The notes: generated by a model not told the origin, from the sequence alone. A stretch of DNA of 64,000 nt from Atlantibacter hermannii (GCF_009907385.1 NZ_JAAATR010000073.1:1-64000), one strand, 5' to 3'; shown: positions 54,373 to 64,000, numbered from the stretch's first letter. Translations and numbers: made by a program.

Positions 54373-55824
54373 CTACAACGCTTTTGCGTACTCCGCAACC
54401 GCCGCTTTCGCGCCTTTCTCCAGCAGCATCCCATACGCCGCCGTCACGCCGCTAACAAACGCCGGGTTTTGCGGCAAATCGTTACCAAATATCGCCGATA
54501 GCTCCAGCAGTGCCTTAACCCGCGCCTCGCCCTGCTCGCTTTGCGCCACTTTTGCCGCGATATCGGCTTTCAGCGGATCGCTAATGTCAATGGTTTCGCC
54601 CTGCTCGTCCACGCCATGCACGTAGCGCACCCAGCCTGCCACGCCCAGCGCCAGCAGCGACCAGCTGGAGCCGTTCGCCAGATGCCAGCGGATTGAATCC
54701 AGCATCCGCTGCGGCAGTTTCTGGCTGCCGTCCATGGCGATTTGCCAGGTACGGTGCGCCAGCGCGGTGTTCTCATAGCGGGCAATCAGGCTGTCGGCAT
54801 AGCGGGCTAAATCCACGCCCTTCACCTTAAGCGTCGGGGCCTGTTCGTTCAGCATCAGCGCCCGTGCGGCGGCGCGGAAGTTGGCGTCCTCCATACAGAC
54901 GTTGATCAGCGGATAACCCGCCAGATAACCCAGATAGGCCAGAAACGAATGGCTACCGTTGAGCATCCGTAACTTCATCTCTTCAAACGGCAGCACGTCA
55001 TGCACCAGCTCTGCGCCCGCTTTTTCCCATTCCGGGCGACCGGCAACAAAGTTATCTTCAATCACCCACTGCCGGAACGGCTCGCAGGCCACGGCCACCG
55101 GATCGTTAACGCCGGTCTGCTCAGCGATGCGTTGCAGGGTTTCTGGGGTGACCGCCGGAACAATACGATCCACCATGGTGGACGGGAACGTCACTTCACT
55201 TTCAATCCAGTTTGCCAGCGCGGGATCAATCGCGCGGGCATAGGCCAGCACCACATTACGCGTCACGTGGCCGTTTTCCGGCATATTGTCGCAGGACATG
55301 ACGCTGAAACCGCGCAGGCCTGCCGCTTTACGGCGCGCCAGGGCGGCCACGATGACGCCCACGGCGGAAACCGGCTGTTGCGGCTGTTTTAAATCCGCAG
55401 CGATCAACGGATGCTCAGGCATCAGTTGCCCGGTAGCCGGAGAATGGCAGTAGCCTTTCTCGGTGATGGTCAGCGACACAATCGCGATTTGTGGCTGACA
55501 CATGACGTCAAGCACCGCGTCCAGGCCATCAACCTGAGCATGCAGCGCCTGGTTAACCACGCCCACGACACGGGTCGTCCAGCCGTCGGCGGACATTTCC
55601 GCCACGGTGTATAAGCGGCCCTGCTGATTAAGATCGGCAATTTGCTGTTCACCACCGATCAGATTGACTTCGCAATAACCCCAGTCGCTGCGGTGATCGG
55701 TCGCCAGAATATCGGCGTACACCGCCTGGTGGGCGCGGTGAAAAGCGCCGAAGCCGAGGTGGACGCAGCGGGTCACCAGCGTGCTGCGATCGTATTGCGG
55801 TGAAGGTAACGTTCTGTTTTCCAT
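54373..55824 (-). CDS. ydfI: YdfI, mannitol-dehydrogenase-family oxidoreductase
   Basis: 483 residues, close to E. coli YdfI. The mannitol dehydrogenase family pattern is clear: [57 protein letters not shown] and the catalytic lysine in [20 protein letters not shown]. Relatives reduce D-fructuronate to D-mannonate with NADH. With uxaC and a mannonate-dehydratase homologue nearby, a hexuronate role is likely. Confidence 0.9.
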   Translation of the reverse strand: MENRTLPSPQYDRSTLVTRCVHLGFGAFHRAHQAVYADILATDHRSDWGYCEVNLIGGEQQIADLNQQGRLYTVAEMSADGWTTRVVGVVNQALHAQVDGLDAVLDVMCQPQIAIVSLTITEKGYCHSPATGQLMPEHPLIAADLKQPQQPVSAVGVIVAALARRKAAGLRGFSVMSCDNMPENGHVTRNVVLAYARAIDPALANWIESEVTFPSTMVDRIVPAVTPETLQRIAEQTGVNDPVAVACEPFRQWVIEDNFVAGRPEWEKAGAELVHDVLPFEEMKLRMLNGSHSFLAYLGYLAGYPLINVCMEDANFRAAARALMLNEQAPTLKVKGVDLARYADSLIARYENTALAHRTWQIAMDGSQKLPQRMLDSIRWHLANGSSWSLLALGVAGWVRYVHGVDEQGETIDISDPLKADIAAKVAQSEQGEARVKALLELSAIFGNDLPQNPAFVSGVTAAYGMLLEKGAKAAVAEYAKAL

Positions 55825-55851
55825 GTTTAACTCGCTATAAACTCACTAAAA

Positions 55852-55873
55852 AGCCCCCCTTTTCAGGGAGGCT
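55852..55873 (-). terminator. Intrinsic terminator after the GPH transporter gene
   Basis: Minus-strand stem AGCCTCCCT / AGGGGGGCT, GAAA loop, then UUUUU. It lies between the transporter gene and ydfI, so part of the transcription stops before ydfI. Confidence 0.75.
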
Positions 55874-55878
55874 GGCTG

Positions 55879-57429
55879 TTAACTGTCTCGTGAAACGCGC
55901 AGTTCGGCGGGTTTCAGATGTGATGCCGATTCGTCGCTGCACCACAATTCTTCATAACGATAACCGGTGAGATCCTCGACCACGTGACGGGTCTCTGGCT
56001 GAACGTCGCTTTTCGCGCCGTGGGCTTTCAGACGCTCCACTTCATCAACAAAAATCTTGTGGGTGCGCTTGTTCAGGCGGAAGGTCAACGCTTGCCACAG
56101 GGCAATCAGCAGCAGGCCCGCCGTGCCGATGAACAGCAGTGAAGCGATGGTGTTTACCGCGCTTTCCGGCTGGACCTGGCTGCCTTTCACAAAGCCGCCG
56201 CTCTGCAACAGCAAACCCACGATAAAAGTCGCAATCGCTACCGTGGTTTTACGGGAGAAGGTCATCACCGCGGCAAACAGCCCTTCACGACGCTGACGGG
56301 TGATCATCTCGTCAATGTCAGGAATAAACGGGAACACGTTCCATGGGGTAAATTCCAGTACGCAACGCCCTACCTGATACACCGCTGCCAATACCACTAA
56401 CAGCAGCACTTTATTGTCGGTCGGGAATTGATACACCAGGAACAAGCCAAACAGGCACAGCATCATTACCGTATAGGCGAACACATACAGGCGCGACGGG
56501 CCATATTTAATGATCGCCACACCCGCCAGCAGGGTGACCGGCAGCCCGACGATACTCATCGACAGCAGTGTCCCGGCCAGGGAGGACGAAACCTGCAGGC
56601 AGTACACGCAGAAGAAGACAAACACGGTGTTATAGACATCTTTGGCGGTGAAGGAGAACAGATAGATCGCCAGATGTTTTCTGAACGCACGGACTTTCAG
56701 GGTTGAGCCATAATCCCGGAATAAGTTGCCCAACTGAGCCAGTTTTTCCTTAGCGGTTTTCGCTTCGCTGGGGCGTTCCAGTTCCGCCAGCATTTCCGGC
56801 GTTAATTCACGCTCCCAGGTGACTTTCCAGGAAATAAACACACATACCATAAACAGTACGGCAAACACCACGCCGTTGATCAAATAGGCATTCGCATTAT
56901 GCTCGCCGAAGAAACCAATCAGCAGTCCCGGAATAAAGGTTGCCAGGAAAGTGCCGGTGGCCGAAAAGAACATACGGCAGGTGGATAATTTTGTGCGTGA
57001 GTTAAAGTCTTTGGTCATTTCTGACGGCAGGGTTTCCCACGGAATAAGCACCATCGCCGCGATAATTTCAAATGCCAGATAGACCGCCAGATAAAAACCA
57101 TACGTCATGCCGTTGAGCCAGAGTAAAGAATAAACCAGCATCAACGGCGCGCCAATTAATAAGAAGAAGCGACGACGGCCGAATTTTTTGCCTAAATAGT
57201 TTTTATAAAAATGGTCGGTAAAGCTGCCCATAAACAGACTGACAATCGCATCGACAATACGGGCGATGGCTACAATAGAGGCGGCTTCTACCGGCGACAG
57301 CCCGACAAACGTGGTATAGAAGAACAGAAGCCAGGCACCAATGACGGTAAAGGCGCCGCCACCCATTATATCGGTTACGCCATACCCAATACTGACGGGT
57401 ATGGTAATTTGCTTTTTGGACTGAGACAT
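55879..57429 (-). CDS. GPH-family (glycoside-pentoside-hexuronide) sugar transporter
   Basis: 516 residues, twelve predicted helices. The first helix region IGYGVTDIMGGGAFTVIGAW and the cytoplasmic loop FTDHFYKNYLGKKFGRRRFF (D-K/R-x-G-R/K-R family motif) mark the cation:sugar symporter family with UidB, MelB and GusB. Long charged C-terminal tail. The enzymes beside it (uxaC, ydfI, rspA) point to a hexuronide, glucuronate/galacturonate or mannonate as substrate. Confidence 0.9.
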   Translation of the reverse strand: MSQSKKQITIPVSIGYGVTDIMGGGAFTVIGAWLLFFYTTFVGLSPVEAASIVAIARIVDAIVSLFMGSFTDHFYKNYLGKKFGRRRFFLLIGAPLMLVYSLLWLNGMTYGFYLAVYLAFEIIAAMVLIPWETLPSEMTKDFNSRTKLSTCRMFFSATGTFLATFIPGLLIGFFGEHNANAYLINGVVFAVLFMVCVFISWKVTWERELTPEMLAELERPSEAKTAKEKLAQLGNLFRDYGSTLKVRAFRKHLAIYLFSFTAKDVYNTVFVFFCVYCLQVSSSLAGTLLSMSIVGLPVTLLAGVAIIKYGPSRLYVFAYTVMMLCLFGLFLVYQFPTDNKVLLLVVLAAVYQVGRCVLEFTPWNVFPFIPDIDEMITRQRREGLFAAVMTFSRKTTVAIATFIVGLLLQSGGFVKGSQVQPESAVNTIASLLFIGTAGLLLIALWQALTFRLNKRTHKIFVDEVERLKAHGAKSDVQPETRHVVEDLTGYRYEELWCSDESASHLKPAELRVSRDS

Positions 57430-57456
57430 GGACTATCCTCAATAGGGTCAGAGAGA

Positions 57457-58863
57457 TTAGAATCGGAAATAATTTTTAGCGTTATCGTGACAAATATTTA
57501 TTATTAGATTTGATAATATTTTGGGATTATCAGGCACTTCTCCACGCTCAACCCATCCACCGACCAGATTACATAAAATCCGCCGGAAATAGTCATGGCG
57601 CGTATAGGAAATAAAACTGCGGGAATCCGTGAGCATACCAACGAAATTCATCAGCAGCCCCTGATCGGCCAGGCAGTTTAGCTGGCTTTCCATGCCCCGC
57701 CGCGTGTCGTTAAACCACCAGCCGGAACCAAACTGGACAGGTGATTTCACGCCGTCACTGGCGGACTGGAAGTTGGCGATTGTCGTGGCGACAATATCGT
57801 TATAAATCGGATTCAGGTTATAAAGGATGGTTTTTGGCAGCGCATGATTACGCGCCATGCTATCCAACAAACCGTTTAATCCCTGCGCCAGATGGCACTG
57901 ATCGGCAATAGAGTCAAAACCGGTATTGATGCCGATCTTCTGCTTCATCAGGGTATTATTGCTGCGGATTGCGCCAAAGTGGATCTGCATGGCCCACTGG
58001 CGCTGTTTATAATGCCCGGCCAGCATCACAAAGATTGCGCTCATCAGTGCCGCATTCTCGTGCAGGCTTAAAGCTTCGCCGCTGCATTTTTTAGTGAATA
58101 ATTTATCCACTTCGCTTTCCGTCGCAGCCTGGTAATGGATTTCGACCGGACCATGATCGGAAATACGGCAACCCACCTCATGGAAATAATCAATGCGATT
58201 TTCCATTGCCCGTGACAGATCGGCAAAACATTGAATATTAATCCCGGTTAACGCCGCCAGTTTCCCGATAAATAACAGGAACTGCTGGGGGTTTTCCTCA
58301 AAAATCTCATCCGGGCGGAATGTTGGCAGCACCCGGGTTTTAAAATCCGTCTCGTCGCGCAACAGGCGATGGTATTCCAGCGAGTCCAGCGGCGAGTCGG
58401 TGGTGCAAATGACTTCAACGTTGGAGCGTGAAATAAGCCCCCGGGGTTTAAAATCATCCTGCGATAAACATTGATTGCAGGCGTCCATGATTTCGCGCCA
58501 GTTGCTGGAATCGAGATTTTCTTCGATACCGAAATAATAATTCAGCTCCAGATGCGTCCAGTGATAAAGCGGATTACCGAAGCAGGCTTCAACTGTTTCT
58601 GCCCATGCCTGAAATTTCTCTTCTGACGAGGCGCTGCCGGTAATTTTCTCTTCACAGACGCCATTGGCGCGCATGGCACGCCATTTATAGTGGTCGCCCG
58701 CCAGCCATAATTGAGTAATGTCCTGAAAAGATCTATTTTCATAAATCTCTTTTGCATCAAGGTGGCAATGGTAATCGATAACCGGCAAATCCTTTGCCAG
58801 TTCACGATACAATTTGCGCCCTGATTCATTATTAATCATAAAACTATCATTTATAAATTTCAT
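57457..58863 (-). CDS. uxaC: UxaC, uronate isomerase
   Basis: 468 residues (E. coli UxaC 470). The amidohydrolase-like metal site begins DYHCHLDAKEIYENRSFQDI, and IQCFADLSRAMENRIDYFH and QIHFGAIRSNNTLMKQKIG follow. It interconverts glucuronate with fructuronate and galacturonate with tagaturonate. It is placed between the transporter and rspA genes. Possibly a second copy, since uxaC usually sits elsewhere with uxaA. Confidence 0.9.
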   Translation of the reverse strand: MKFINDSFMINNESGRKLYRELAKDLPVIDYHCHLDAKEIYENRSFQDITQLWLAGDHYKWRAMRANGVCEEKITGSASSEEKFQAWAETVEACFGNPLYHWTHLELNYYFGIEENLDSSNWREIMDACNQCLSQDDFKPRGLISRSNVEVICTTDSPLDSLEYHRLLRDETDFKTRVLPTFRPDEIFEENPQQFLLFIGKLAALTGINIQCFADLSRAMENRIDYFHEVGCRISDHGPVEIHYQAATESEVDKLFTKKCSGEALSLHENAALMSAIFVMLAGHYKQRQWAMQIHFGAIRSNNTLMKQKIGINTGFDSIADQCHLAQGLNGLLDSMARNHALPKTILYNLNPIYNDIVATTIANFQSASDGVKSPVQFGSGWWFNDTRRGMESQLNCLADQGLLMNFVGMLTDSRSFISYTRHDYFRRILCNLVGGWVERGEVPDNPKILSNLIINICHDNAKNYFRF

Positions 58864-58908
58864 GACTGCTCTCCATTCCTGAGCATGGATTCAATTAATC
58901 GTCAGGGT

Positions 58909-60123
58909 TTACCAGTTCCACAACGTGCCGTCTTCAAGACGGGCGACCGGCAGACAGGCAGGTTCGTAGGGGTATTTCGCCGCCAGTTTTTCATCAAATT
59001 CGATGCCCAGCCCCGGCTTGTCACCCGGGTGCATATAGCCGTTATCAAAGGTCCAGTTATGCGGAAATACCTCAAGCATCTGTTCGGAATAGCCCATATA
59101 TTCCTGCACGCCGAAATTTGGCACCCACAGGTCGAAATGCAGCGCCGCCGCCATGCAAACCGGCGAGAGATCCGACGGGCCGTGGGAACCGGTACGAACC
59201 TGATACAGCGAAGCAAAATCGGCGATACGGCGCATGCCGGTAATGCCGCCTGCGTGGGTAATGGTGGTGCGGATATAATCGATCAGTTGCTCTTCAATCA
59301 GTTGTTTGCAGTCCCAGATGCTGTTGAACACTTCGCCTACCGCGATGGGCGTAACAGTGTGCTGGCGGATCAGGCGGAAGCATTCCTGGTTTTCGGCTGG
59401 AGTGGGGTCTTCCATCCAGAACAGGCGATGCTGCTCCACGCTCTTACCAAAGCGCGCGGCTTCGACAGGCGTCAGGCGATGGTGCATGTCGTGCAGTAAG
59501 TGTTCGTTAAAGCCGAACTTGCTGCGTACCGCTTCAAACAGTTTCGGGGTGAAGTCGAGATATTTCTCGGTAGACCACAGTTGCTCTTCCGGCCATTCGC
59601 CTTTGGTCGCCGGCTCGTAGGCCAGCCCTTTCCCCTTCGCCATCCCGTAGGTGGTTTTCATACCCGGCACGCCGCACTGTACGCGGATGGCCTTAAAGCC
59701 CATCTCTTTATGGCGGGCGTAGTCATCCAGCACTTCGTCGATGCTGTGGCCAGTGGTGTGGCAGTAAACCATCACCCCTTCGCGGGATGCGCCGCCCAGC
59801 AACTGATACAGCGGCATATTGGCGGCTTTGGCTTTGATGTCCCACAGCGCCATGTCGACGGCGGAAATGGCCGACATGGTGACCGGGCCGCGACGCCAGT
59901 ACGCGCCCTTATAGAAAAATTGCCAGATATCTTCGATGCGGTGCGCATCGCGCCCCACCAGCTGGGGGCACAGATGATCTTTCAGATATGACGCCACCGA
60001 CAGCTCGCGGCCATTAAGCGTGGCATCCCCTAACCCGGTTAATCCACTGTCGGTAGTAATTTTTAGGGTGACAAAGTTGCGCCCTGGACAGGTCACAAAA
60101 ACTTCAGCACTGACGATCTTCAT
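58909..60123 (-). CDS. rspA: RspA, mannonate dehydratase-type enolase-superfamily protein
   Basis: 404 residues, near-identical in pattern to E. coli RspA. The blocks [40 protein letters not shown] and [12 protein letters not shown] place the metal ligands and the catalytic base histidines of the D-mannonate dehydratase family. E. coli RspA is a weak mannonate/gluconate dehydratase; its old name refers to starvation sensing. With UxaC and YdfI it would complete hexuronate to 2-keto-3-deoxygluconate. First gene of the cluster. Confidence 0.93.
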   Translation of the reverse strand: MKIVSAEVFVTCPGRNFVTLKITTDSGLTGLGDATLNGRELSVASYLKDHLCPQLVGRDAHRIEDIWQFFYKGAYWRRGPVTMSAISAVDMALWDIKAKAANMPLYQLLGGASREGVMVYCHTTGHSIDEVLDDYARHKEMGFKAIRVQCGVPGMKTTYGMAKGKGLAYEPATKGEWPEEQLWSTEKYLDFTPKLFEAVRSKFGFNEHLLHDMHHRLTPVEAARFGKSVEQHRLFWMEDPTPAENQECFRLIRQHTVTPIAVGEVFNSIWDCKQLIEEQLIDYIRTTITHAGGITGMRRIADFASLYQVRTGSHGPSDLSPVCMAAALHFDLWVPNFGVQEYMGYSEQMLEVFPHNWTFDNGYMHPGDKPGLGIEFDEKLAAKYPYEPACLPVARLEDGTLWNW

Positions 60124-60157
60124 GGTTTTTCCTTACAACGTGAACGGCATGTATTAA

Positions 60158-60201
60158 GTTGCGTTCAATTTACGCAACTGAGCTACTACCATACAAGTAT
60201 G
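60158..60201. promoter_or_regulatory. Inverted repeats upstream of rspA
   Basis: Perfect AGTTGCGT / ACGCAACT (60158-60165 and 60172-60179) and a palindrome CATAC-N2-GTATG (60190-60201), with another GTATG at 60213. The second kind is a plausible operator for RspR or a UxuR/ExuR-type GntR regulator. The first lies 35-56 bases before the ATG and could be an operator or a leader hairpin. Confidence 0.5.
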
Positions 60202-60271
60202 AAGATCACAAAAGTATGAGTGCAGTCACAAACAGTTTGGTGACCTGCTCATTTTTGCAGCTAAATTTGGG

Positions 60272-60598
60272 TTATGCGCGGCCCCAGCCCGCGACGATGA
60301 TCAGCATGCCGCACAGGGCGATCCCCGCCCCGAGCCAGTCATAAACGCTGAGTTTGACGCCGTCCACGACCCGCAGCCACAGCAGCGCGGTCATCACATA
60401 GACGCCGCCGTAAGCCGCATAAACGCGGCCGCTGGCGGCAGGATGCAGGGTCAACAACCAGACAAATACCGCCAGCGACAGCCCGGCGGGCAACAACAGC
60501 CACAAACTCGCGCCGCGTCGCAGCCATAACCAGGGAAGAAAGCAGCCAATAATTTCAGCCAGCGCGGTCGCGAAAAACAGCAGGGTTGTTTTAATCAT
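60272..60598 (-). CDS. ynfA: YnfA, UPF0060 inner-membrane protein
   Basis: 108 residues with four helices, matching E. coli YnfA ([40 protein letters not shown]). Small multidrug resistance-like membrane protein of the UPF0060 family; a Shigella homologue has been reported as an efflux pump. Position between rspA and ynfB is the E. coli order. Confidence 0.92.
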   Translation of the reverse strand: MIKTTLLFFATALAEIIGCFLPWLWLRRGASLWLLLPAGLSLAVFVWLLTLHPAASGRVYAAYGGVYVMTALLWLRVVDGVKLSVYDWLGAGIALCGMLIIVAGWGRA

Positions 60599-60712
60599 GT
60601 TGAAGGAAAATCCTGATAATGGCGTTTGTGTGTGCTGCTCTGTAACGCGGCAATGGTATAATAAAAGCGTCGGGATACCGATATGTACTGTTTAACCAGA
60701 AAGGAAACCAGG

Positions 60713-61048
60713 ATGAAAAACCTCCTTAGCAAATCTGCAGTGCTGATGTTGCTGGCTGGTGTGTTTACCATCGCTTCGCCGCTCCATGCGCAGACCGACC
60801 GACTGGTCATCGAATCCGGTGACAGCGCGCAATCCCGCCAGAACGCGGCGATGGATAAAGAGCAATGGAATGACACGCGCTCGCTGCGCCAGAAAGTGAA
60901 TAAACGCGCAGAAAAAGAGTGGGATAAAGCGGACGTTGCTTTCGACGCCCAGGATAAATGCCAGCAAAGCGCCAATATGAACGCTTACTGGGAACCGAAT
61001 ACCCTTCGCTGCCTGGATCGTCGCACGGGCCGCCAGATTACGCCGTAA
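60713..61048 (+). CDS. ynfB: YnfB, DUF1283 periplasmic protein
   Basis: 111 residues. A signal peptide ([20 protein letters not shown], cut after HAQ) is followed by the conserved DUF1283 body ([39 protein letters not shown]). Function unknown. ATG at 60713 with AAGGA upstream. Order with speG as in E. coli. Confidence 0.92.
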   Translation: MKNLLSKSAVLMLLAGVFTIASPLHAQTDRLVIESGDSAQSRQNAAMDKEQWNDTRSLRQKVNKRAEKEWDKADVAFDAQDKCQQSANMNAYWEPNTLRCLDRRTGRQITP

Positions 61049-61053
61049 TACTC

Positions 61054-61078
61054 AGGGCTCCCACGGGGGCCCTTGTTT
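61054..61078 (+). terminator. Terminator after ynfB
   Basis: Stem AGGGCTCCC / GGGGGCCCT (61054-61062 and 61065-61073) followed by TGTTT, between ynfB and speG. Confidence 0.6.
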
Positions 61079-61101
61079 CACCTGCTAATAAAGGATTTAC
61101 C

Positions 61102-61659
61102 ATGCCCAGCGAGTATTCCGTCAAACTTCGTCCGCTTGAGCGGGAAGATTTGCGCTTCGTTCACCAGCTTGATAACAACGCCAGCGTCATGCGTTACTAG
61201 TTTGAAGAACCTTACGAAGCTTTTGTGGAACTGTCCGATCTGTATGACAAACATATTCACGACCAGAGCGAGCGGCGCTTTGTGGTGGAGTGCGATGGCG
61301 ATAAGGCCGGATTAGTGGAACTGGTTGAGATTAATCACGTTCACCGCCGCGCGGAATTTCAAATCATCATCTCTCCCGAGCATCAGGGCAAAGGCCTGGC
61401 ATCTCGCGCGGCTAAGCTGGCAATGGATTACGGCTTTACGGTACTGAATCTCTATAAGCTCTATTTAATCGTCGATAAAGAGAACGTTAAAGCGATCCAC
61501 ATCTACCGCAAACTGGGCTTTACGGTAGAGGGCGAACTGGTGCATGAATTTTTCATCAACGGCGAATACCGCAACACCATTCGGATGTGCATTTTCCAGC
61601 ATCAATACCTGGCGGAACACAAAACCCCGGGCAGCATTTTAAAGCCGACCGCGCAGTAA
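61102..61659 (+). pseudogene. speG: speG, spermidine N-acetyltransferase, interrupted by an amber codon
   Basis: The frame from ATG 61102 (site AAAGGA) encodes a protein almost identical to E. coli SpeG over 185 residues, except that codon 33 is TAG (61198-61200) where the family has Trp (TGG): VMRY-stop-FEEPYE. Everything after it is intact: the GNAT motif [20 protein letters not shown] and the C terminus [13 protein letters not shown]. SpeG acetylates spermidine and spermine. One G-to-A change explains the loss. It could be a true recent null, a sequencing error, or a gene read through by an amber suppressor. The 3' part could also restart internally. Confidence 0.85.
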
Positions 61660-61665
61660 CCCCTG

Positions 61666-61684
61666 CCCGCGGCGCGGCCGCGGG
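61666..61684. terminator. Bidirectional hairpin between speG and ynfC
   Basis: Perfect 8-bp stem CCCGCGGC / GCCGCGGG with a GCG loop, seven bases after the speG stop and two from the ynfC end. Confidence 0.7.
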
Positions 61685-61685
61685 A

Positions 61686-62396
61686 TCAATAATATTCAAT
61701 GGTGTTTTTGATGGTGAAATGCTGTAGCGACGGCGGCGTGACGCTCTCATCGGTAATATCCAGCGTGCAGCTTACCGGATTAAAATAGCGATCGTATTGA
61801 CAGGCCTGCGTAGCGTGCGCGATGGCTTTATCATTGAGCGTGCTCACCGATTGATAATCGAGTTTCTTGCGCTTATCGGGGGGAGCTTTGGCTTCCACCG
61901 CCAGCGTCGAGGCCTTCGCCTGGGTCTTTTTGCCCAGCGGATAACCTTCCTCATCGTAGCGGTAGTTTATGGTGGTCTCTTTGCTGCGTGCCGCCACCAC
62001 GAACCCGTTGTCATCGGTATCATACAGCAACCCGATCGCCGGTAATTCAGCCAGCTGGCATTTACCCTGGAGCTTTACCCGTTTTTCACCGGAGTCGGCT
62101 TCAAGATAATAGTTTGCATCCAGCACCAGCGCTGCGCCGGTATTGGCGTCCAGATCGTGAAACTCAAGGGAGTCGAAACACCCTTCTTCCGATAGCGTCG
62201 CGCTTATGCGCCGGGTCACCTCACCCTTGTCATTGAGCAGCGTCTGGCTGAAGTCCTTCACCGGCCCGCGCAGCGGATCAAAATCGAATTCATTAGAAAA
62301 GCTTGCCATTTCAGGCGTATAGGCAATCGGCCCTTGCGAATTGTCACAGCCGCTCAGGGCTGCTGTTAACGCTATTATCAGGATCTGTGGCTTCAT
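61686..62396 (-). CDS. ynfC: YnfC, DUF1454-type outer-membrane lipoprotein
   Basis: 236 residues. The start MKPQILIIALTAALSGCDNS shows a lipoprotein signal with lipobox LSG-C, so the mature protein is lipid-anchored. The body matches E. coli YnfC (FDFDPLRGPVKDFSQTLLND, NPVSCTLDITDESVTPPSLQ). Function unknown. The ATG at 62396 is used because it opens the signal peptide. Confidence 0.92.
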   Translation of the reverse strand: MKPQILIIALTAALSGCDNSQGPIAYTPEMASFSNEFDFDPLRGPVKDFSQTLLNDKGEVTRRISATLSEEGCFDSLEFHDLDANTGAALVLDANYYLEADSGEKRVKLQGKCQLAELPAIGLLYDTDDNGFVVAARSKETTINYRYDEEGYPLGKKTQAKASTLAVEAKAPPDKRKKLDYQSVSTLNDKAIAHATQACQYDRYFNPVSCTLDITDESVTPPSLQHFTIKNTIEYY

Positions 62397-62505
62397 GCGT
62401 GGGCTTCCTCCCGTCTGAAAACAACGCTTATGATATAAGCAAATACAGAGATTTACACTATGGCTGCTATGCTTAACCCTGAGCCCAACCAAAAAGGAGG
62501 CTGAT

Positions 62506-62808
62506 ATGAAGCGTTTATCCTGGACTGGCGCCTGTTTGTTAATTTTAGCCGCACCGGCGTTCGCCGCGCCGGAGTCGTGTGAACGGGTGAAAGCCGATAT
62601 TCAGCAGCGAATCATCAATAACGGCGTACCGGAAACCAGCTTTAGCTTGACGATTGTGCCTGGCGATCAGGTTGATCAGGTGGATGCGCAGGTGGTGGGA
62701 CATTGCGCCAACGACACGCACAAAATCCTCTATACCCGCACCAGCAGCGGTAACGCGCCGGGCAACCCGCCAGCGGCGCAGGACGGCTCGCAGAACGAGC
62801 CGCAGTAA
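62506..62808 (+). CDS. ynfD: YnfD, DUF1161 periplasmic protein
   Basis: 100 residues. A signal peptide ends at AFAA, then the DUF1161 body (CERVKADIQQRIINNGVPET, DAQVVGHCANDTHKILYTR) with two cysteines likely to form a disulfide. Divergent from ynfC. Strong site AAAGGAGG before the ATG. Function unknown. Confidence 0.92.
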   Translation: MKRLSWTGACLLILAAPAFAAPESCERVKADIQQRIINNGVPETSFSLTIVPGDQVDQVDAQVVGHCANDTHKILYTRTSSGNAPGNPPAAQDGSQNEPQ

Positions 62809-62813
62809 CGCCC

Positions 62814-62838
62814 TTCCTCCGGCCTGACGCCGGAGGAA
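62814..62838. terminator. Bidirectional terminator between ynfD and murP
   Basis: Perfect 10-bp stem TTCCTCCGGC / GCCGGAGGAA with a five-base loop and A-rich right edge, serving two convergent genes. Confidence 0.82.
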
Positions 62839-62843
62839 AACGG

Positions 62844-64000
62844 TTAACTTAAGTCGATATTTTTACTGCCAAACAGCCACGTCAGAATAAACCCGGACAG
62901 ATAGGCCACCAGCAAGCCTGCCGCATAGACCGCCATCCCGGCGTAAATGCCGCTGCCCGAGGTCATCAACGGCAGCGCCACCAGCCCCGACGGACCGAAC
63001 ACGGTATTCAGCCCCACCGGCAAGCCCATCCAGGCCACCAGGCCAATAAAAAACCCGCCGCAGGCCCCGCCGAGACAGGCGGTGATAAACGGTTTCACCC
63101 GTGGCAGCGTCACGCCATAAATCAGCGGCTCGCCGATACCCAATAACCCCGGGATAATTGCCCCTTTAATCTGGGTACGCAGTAACGCCTCTTTATTTGC
63201 ACGTACGTATAACGCCAGCGCCGCCCCTACCTGGCCGCCCCCGGCCATCGCCAGAATGGTAAACAGCGAGTTAAAGCCCTGCGCTTCCATCAGTGCGAAA
63301 TAGACCGGCACAAACCCCTGATGGACGCCGAACATAACCGCCAGGAGAAACAGCCCCGCCAGCACCGCCGAACCGAACGGGTTGCCGTTGAGGTGCAGGA
63401 ACAGCCAGGACATACCGCTGAACAGATAACCGCCCACCGGCATTATCACGATAAAGGTCACCGCGCCCATGATCAGCAGCGTCACGGCGGAGGTTAAGAT
63501 CATATCCAGATTGGCAGGCATCATGCTGCGTACCCGCTTCTCGACCCACGCCCCGAGAATGGCGGCAATCAGCACGCCGATAATGTTGCCGCGCGGATCG
63601 ATGGTGTGACCAAAGAACGAAGAGATACCGGAATAGAAGCCCACGGTAGCATCGGGGTTGTAGCCGAGCACAAACAGCGCGGCGATAATCGCCCCGTTAA
63701 CGCCCGATCCGCCAAACGCTTTTTGTGCGTTGTAGCCAATCAGGATGCTCAGAAAAGTAAACATCCCTTTGCTGAACACCTTCATATAGCTGATGGTCTC
63801 AACCAGCGCGCCGTTGGGTGACGGCTTACCCAGCACGAAAACCTGCTCGGCGAGCGTCGCGAACCCCAGCAGCAGCCCCACGGCGATAAACCCCGGGATC
63901 AGCGGCGTAAAAATGGTGGCGAATTTCGCGAGGAACTTCTGCACGCTGCTGGTCTGCCTGCCTTTCAACTGCTGCTTTTTCTGCGCCGCGATGGCTTCGA
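62844..64000 (-). CDS. murP: MurP-type PTS EIIBC for N-acetylmuramic acid (5' end beyond window)
   Basis: The frame runs off the right edge, so the N-terminal EIIB domain is missing from the window; about 385 residues remain. The EIIC domain is close to E. coli Mur[41 protein letters not shown] segment, [20 protein letters not shown] and [20 protein letters not shown]. Like MurP it needs Crr as EIIA. Imports MurNAc as its 6-phosphate for MurQ. A related glucoside substrate is possible, but the length and motifs fit MurP best. Confidence 0.85.
   Translation of the reverse strand, partial: EAIAAQKKQQLKGRQTSSVQKFLAKFATIFTPLIPGFIAVGLLLGFATLAEQVFVLGKPSPNGALVETISYMKVFSKGMFTFLSILIGYNAQKAFGGSGVNGAIIAALFVLGYNPDATVGFYSGISSFFGHTIDPRGNIIGVLIAAILGAWVEKRVRSMMPANLDMILTSAVTLLIMGAVTFIVIMPVGGYLFSGMSWLFLHLNGNPFGSAVLAGLFLLAVMFGVHQGFVPVYFALMEAQGFNSLFTILAMAGGGQVGAALALYVRANKEALLRTQIKGAIIPGLLGIGEPLIYGVTLPRVKPFITACLGGACGGFFIGLVAWMGLPVGLNTVFGPSGLVALPLMTSGSGIYAGMAVYAAGLLVAYLSGFILTWLFGSKNIDLS

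Overview
The window is chromosomal DNA of a member of the Enterobacteriaceae. The evidence is close protein-level resemblance to E. coli and Salmonella genes (digH, hcxB, paoABCD, ttrRSBCA, ascFBG, mgtS, ydgC, lpxP, dcp, ydfG, rspR, ydfZ, ydfI, rspA, ynfA-ynfD, speG, murP) and the E. coli-like order rspA-ynfA-ynfB-speG-ynfC-ynfD at the right end. Most of the sequence is GC-rich, with many shadow reading frames. Two stretches are clearly AT-rich: 4354-5620 and 48840-49390. The species cannot be fixed from this window. Tetrathionate reductase plus a second DmsABC-type enzyme would suit a gut or environmental enterobacterium.

Left part (1-5620): a hipB antitoxin followed by a hipA remnant; the lipoprotein glycosidase digH, which has no canonical start codon; a MocR regulator divergent from a GNAT acetyltransferase; and an AT-rich, translationally coupled pair encoding a RusA-type nuclease and a PD-(D/E)XK-like protein. 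That pair is the best candidate here for an undescribed module.

Redox block (5625-31324): paoABCD with a MocA-type cytidylyltransferase-like gene; a YeeE/YedE transporter pair; hcxB; the complete tetrathionate respiration locus ttrRS/ttrBCA; an aldo/keto reductase with a LysR regulator; a periplasmic cupin; the cyanide-insensitive bd-type oxidase cioAB with a DUF2474 subunit; and a DmsABC-type molybdoenzyme operon carrying its own DmsD-like chaperone and an unusual polyferredoxin with a zinc-ribbon tail. Three molybdenum enzymes and an alternative oxidase sit within about 25 kb.

Sugar block (31562-46350): a seven-gene operon with a complete ascorbate-family PTS, a phosphotriesterase-fold hydrolase, a creatininase-fold amidohydrolase, a SIS-domain protein and a GntR/UTRA regulator, whose substrate is unknown; the beta-glucoside system ascFB with its repressor ascG; aldB with a sigma-54 promoter next to a divergent AcoR-type activator; and a rhodanese divergent from ftrA.

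Right part (46351-64000): the Mg2+-stress gene mgtS and, on the opposite strand, a probable MgrR small RNA, each behind a recognisable PhoP box; ydgC; two small unknown genes; lpxP; an MlrA-like MerR regulator; dcp, ydfG, rspR and ydfZ (with an FNR box); a probable hexuronate/mannonate cluster (ydfI, a GPH transporter, uxaC, rspA); and ynfA, ynfB, speG, ynfC, ynfD and the 3' part of murP. speG is interrupted by a single in-frame amber codon at the conserved Trp33 while the rest of the gene is intact.
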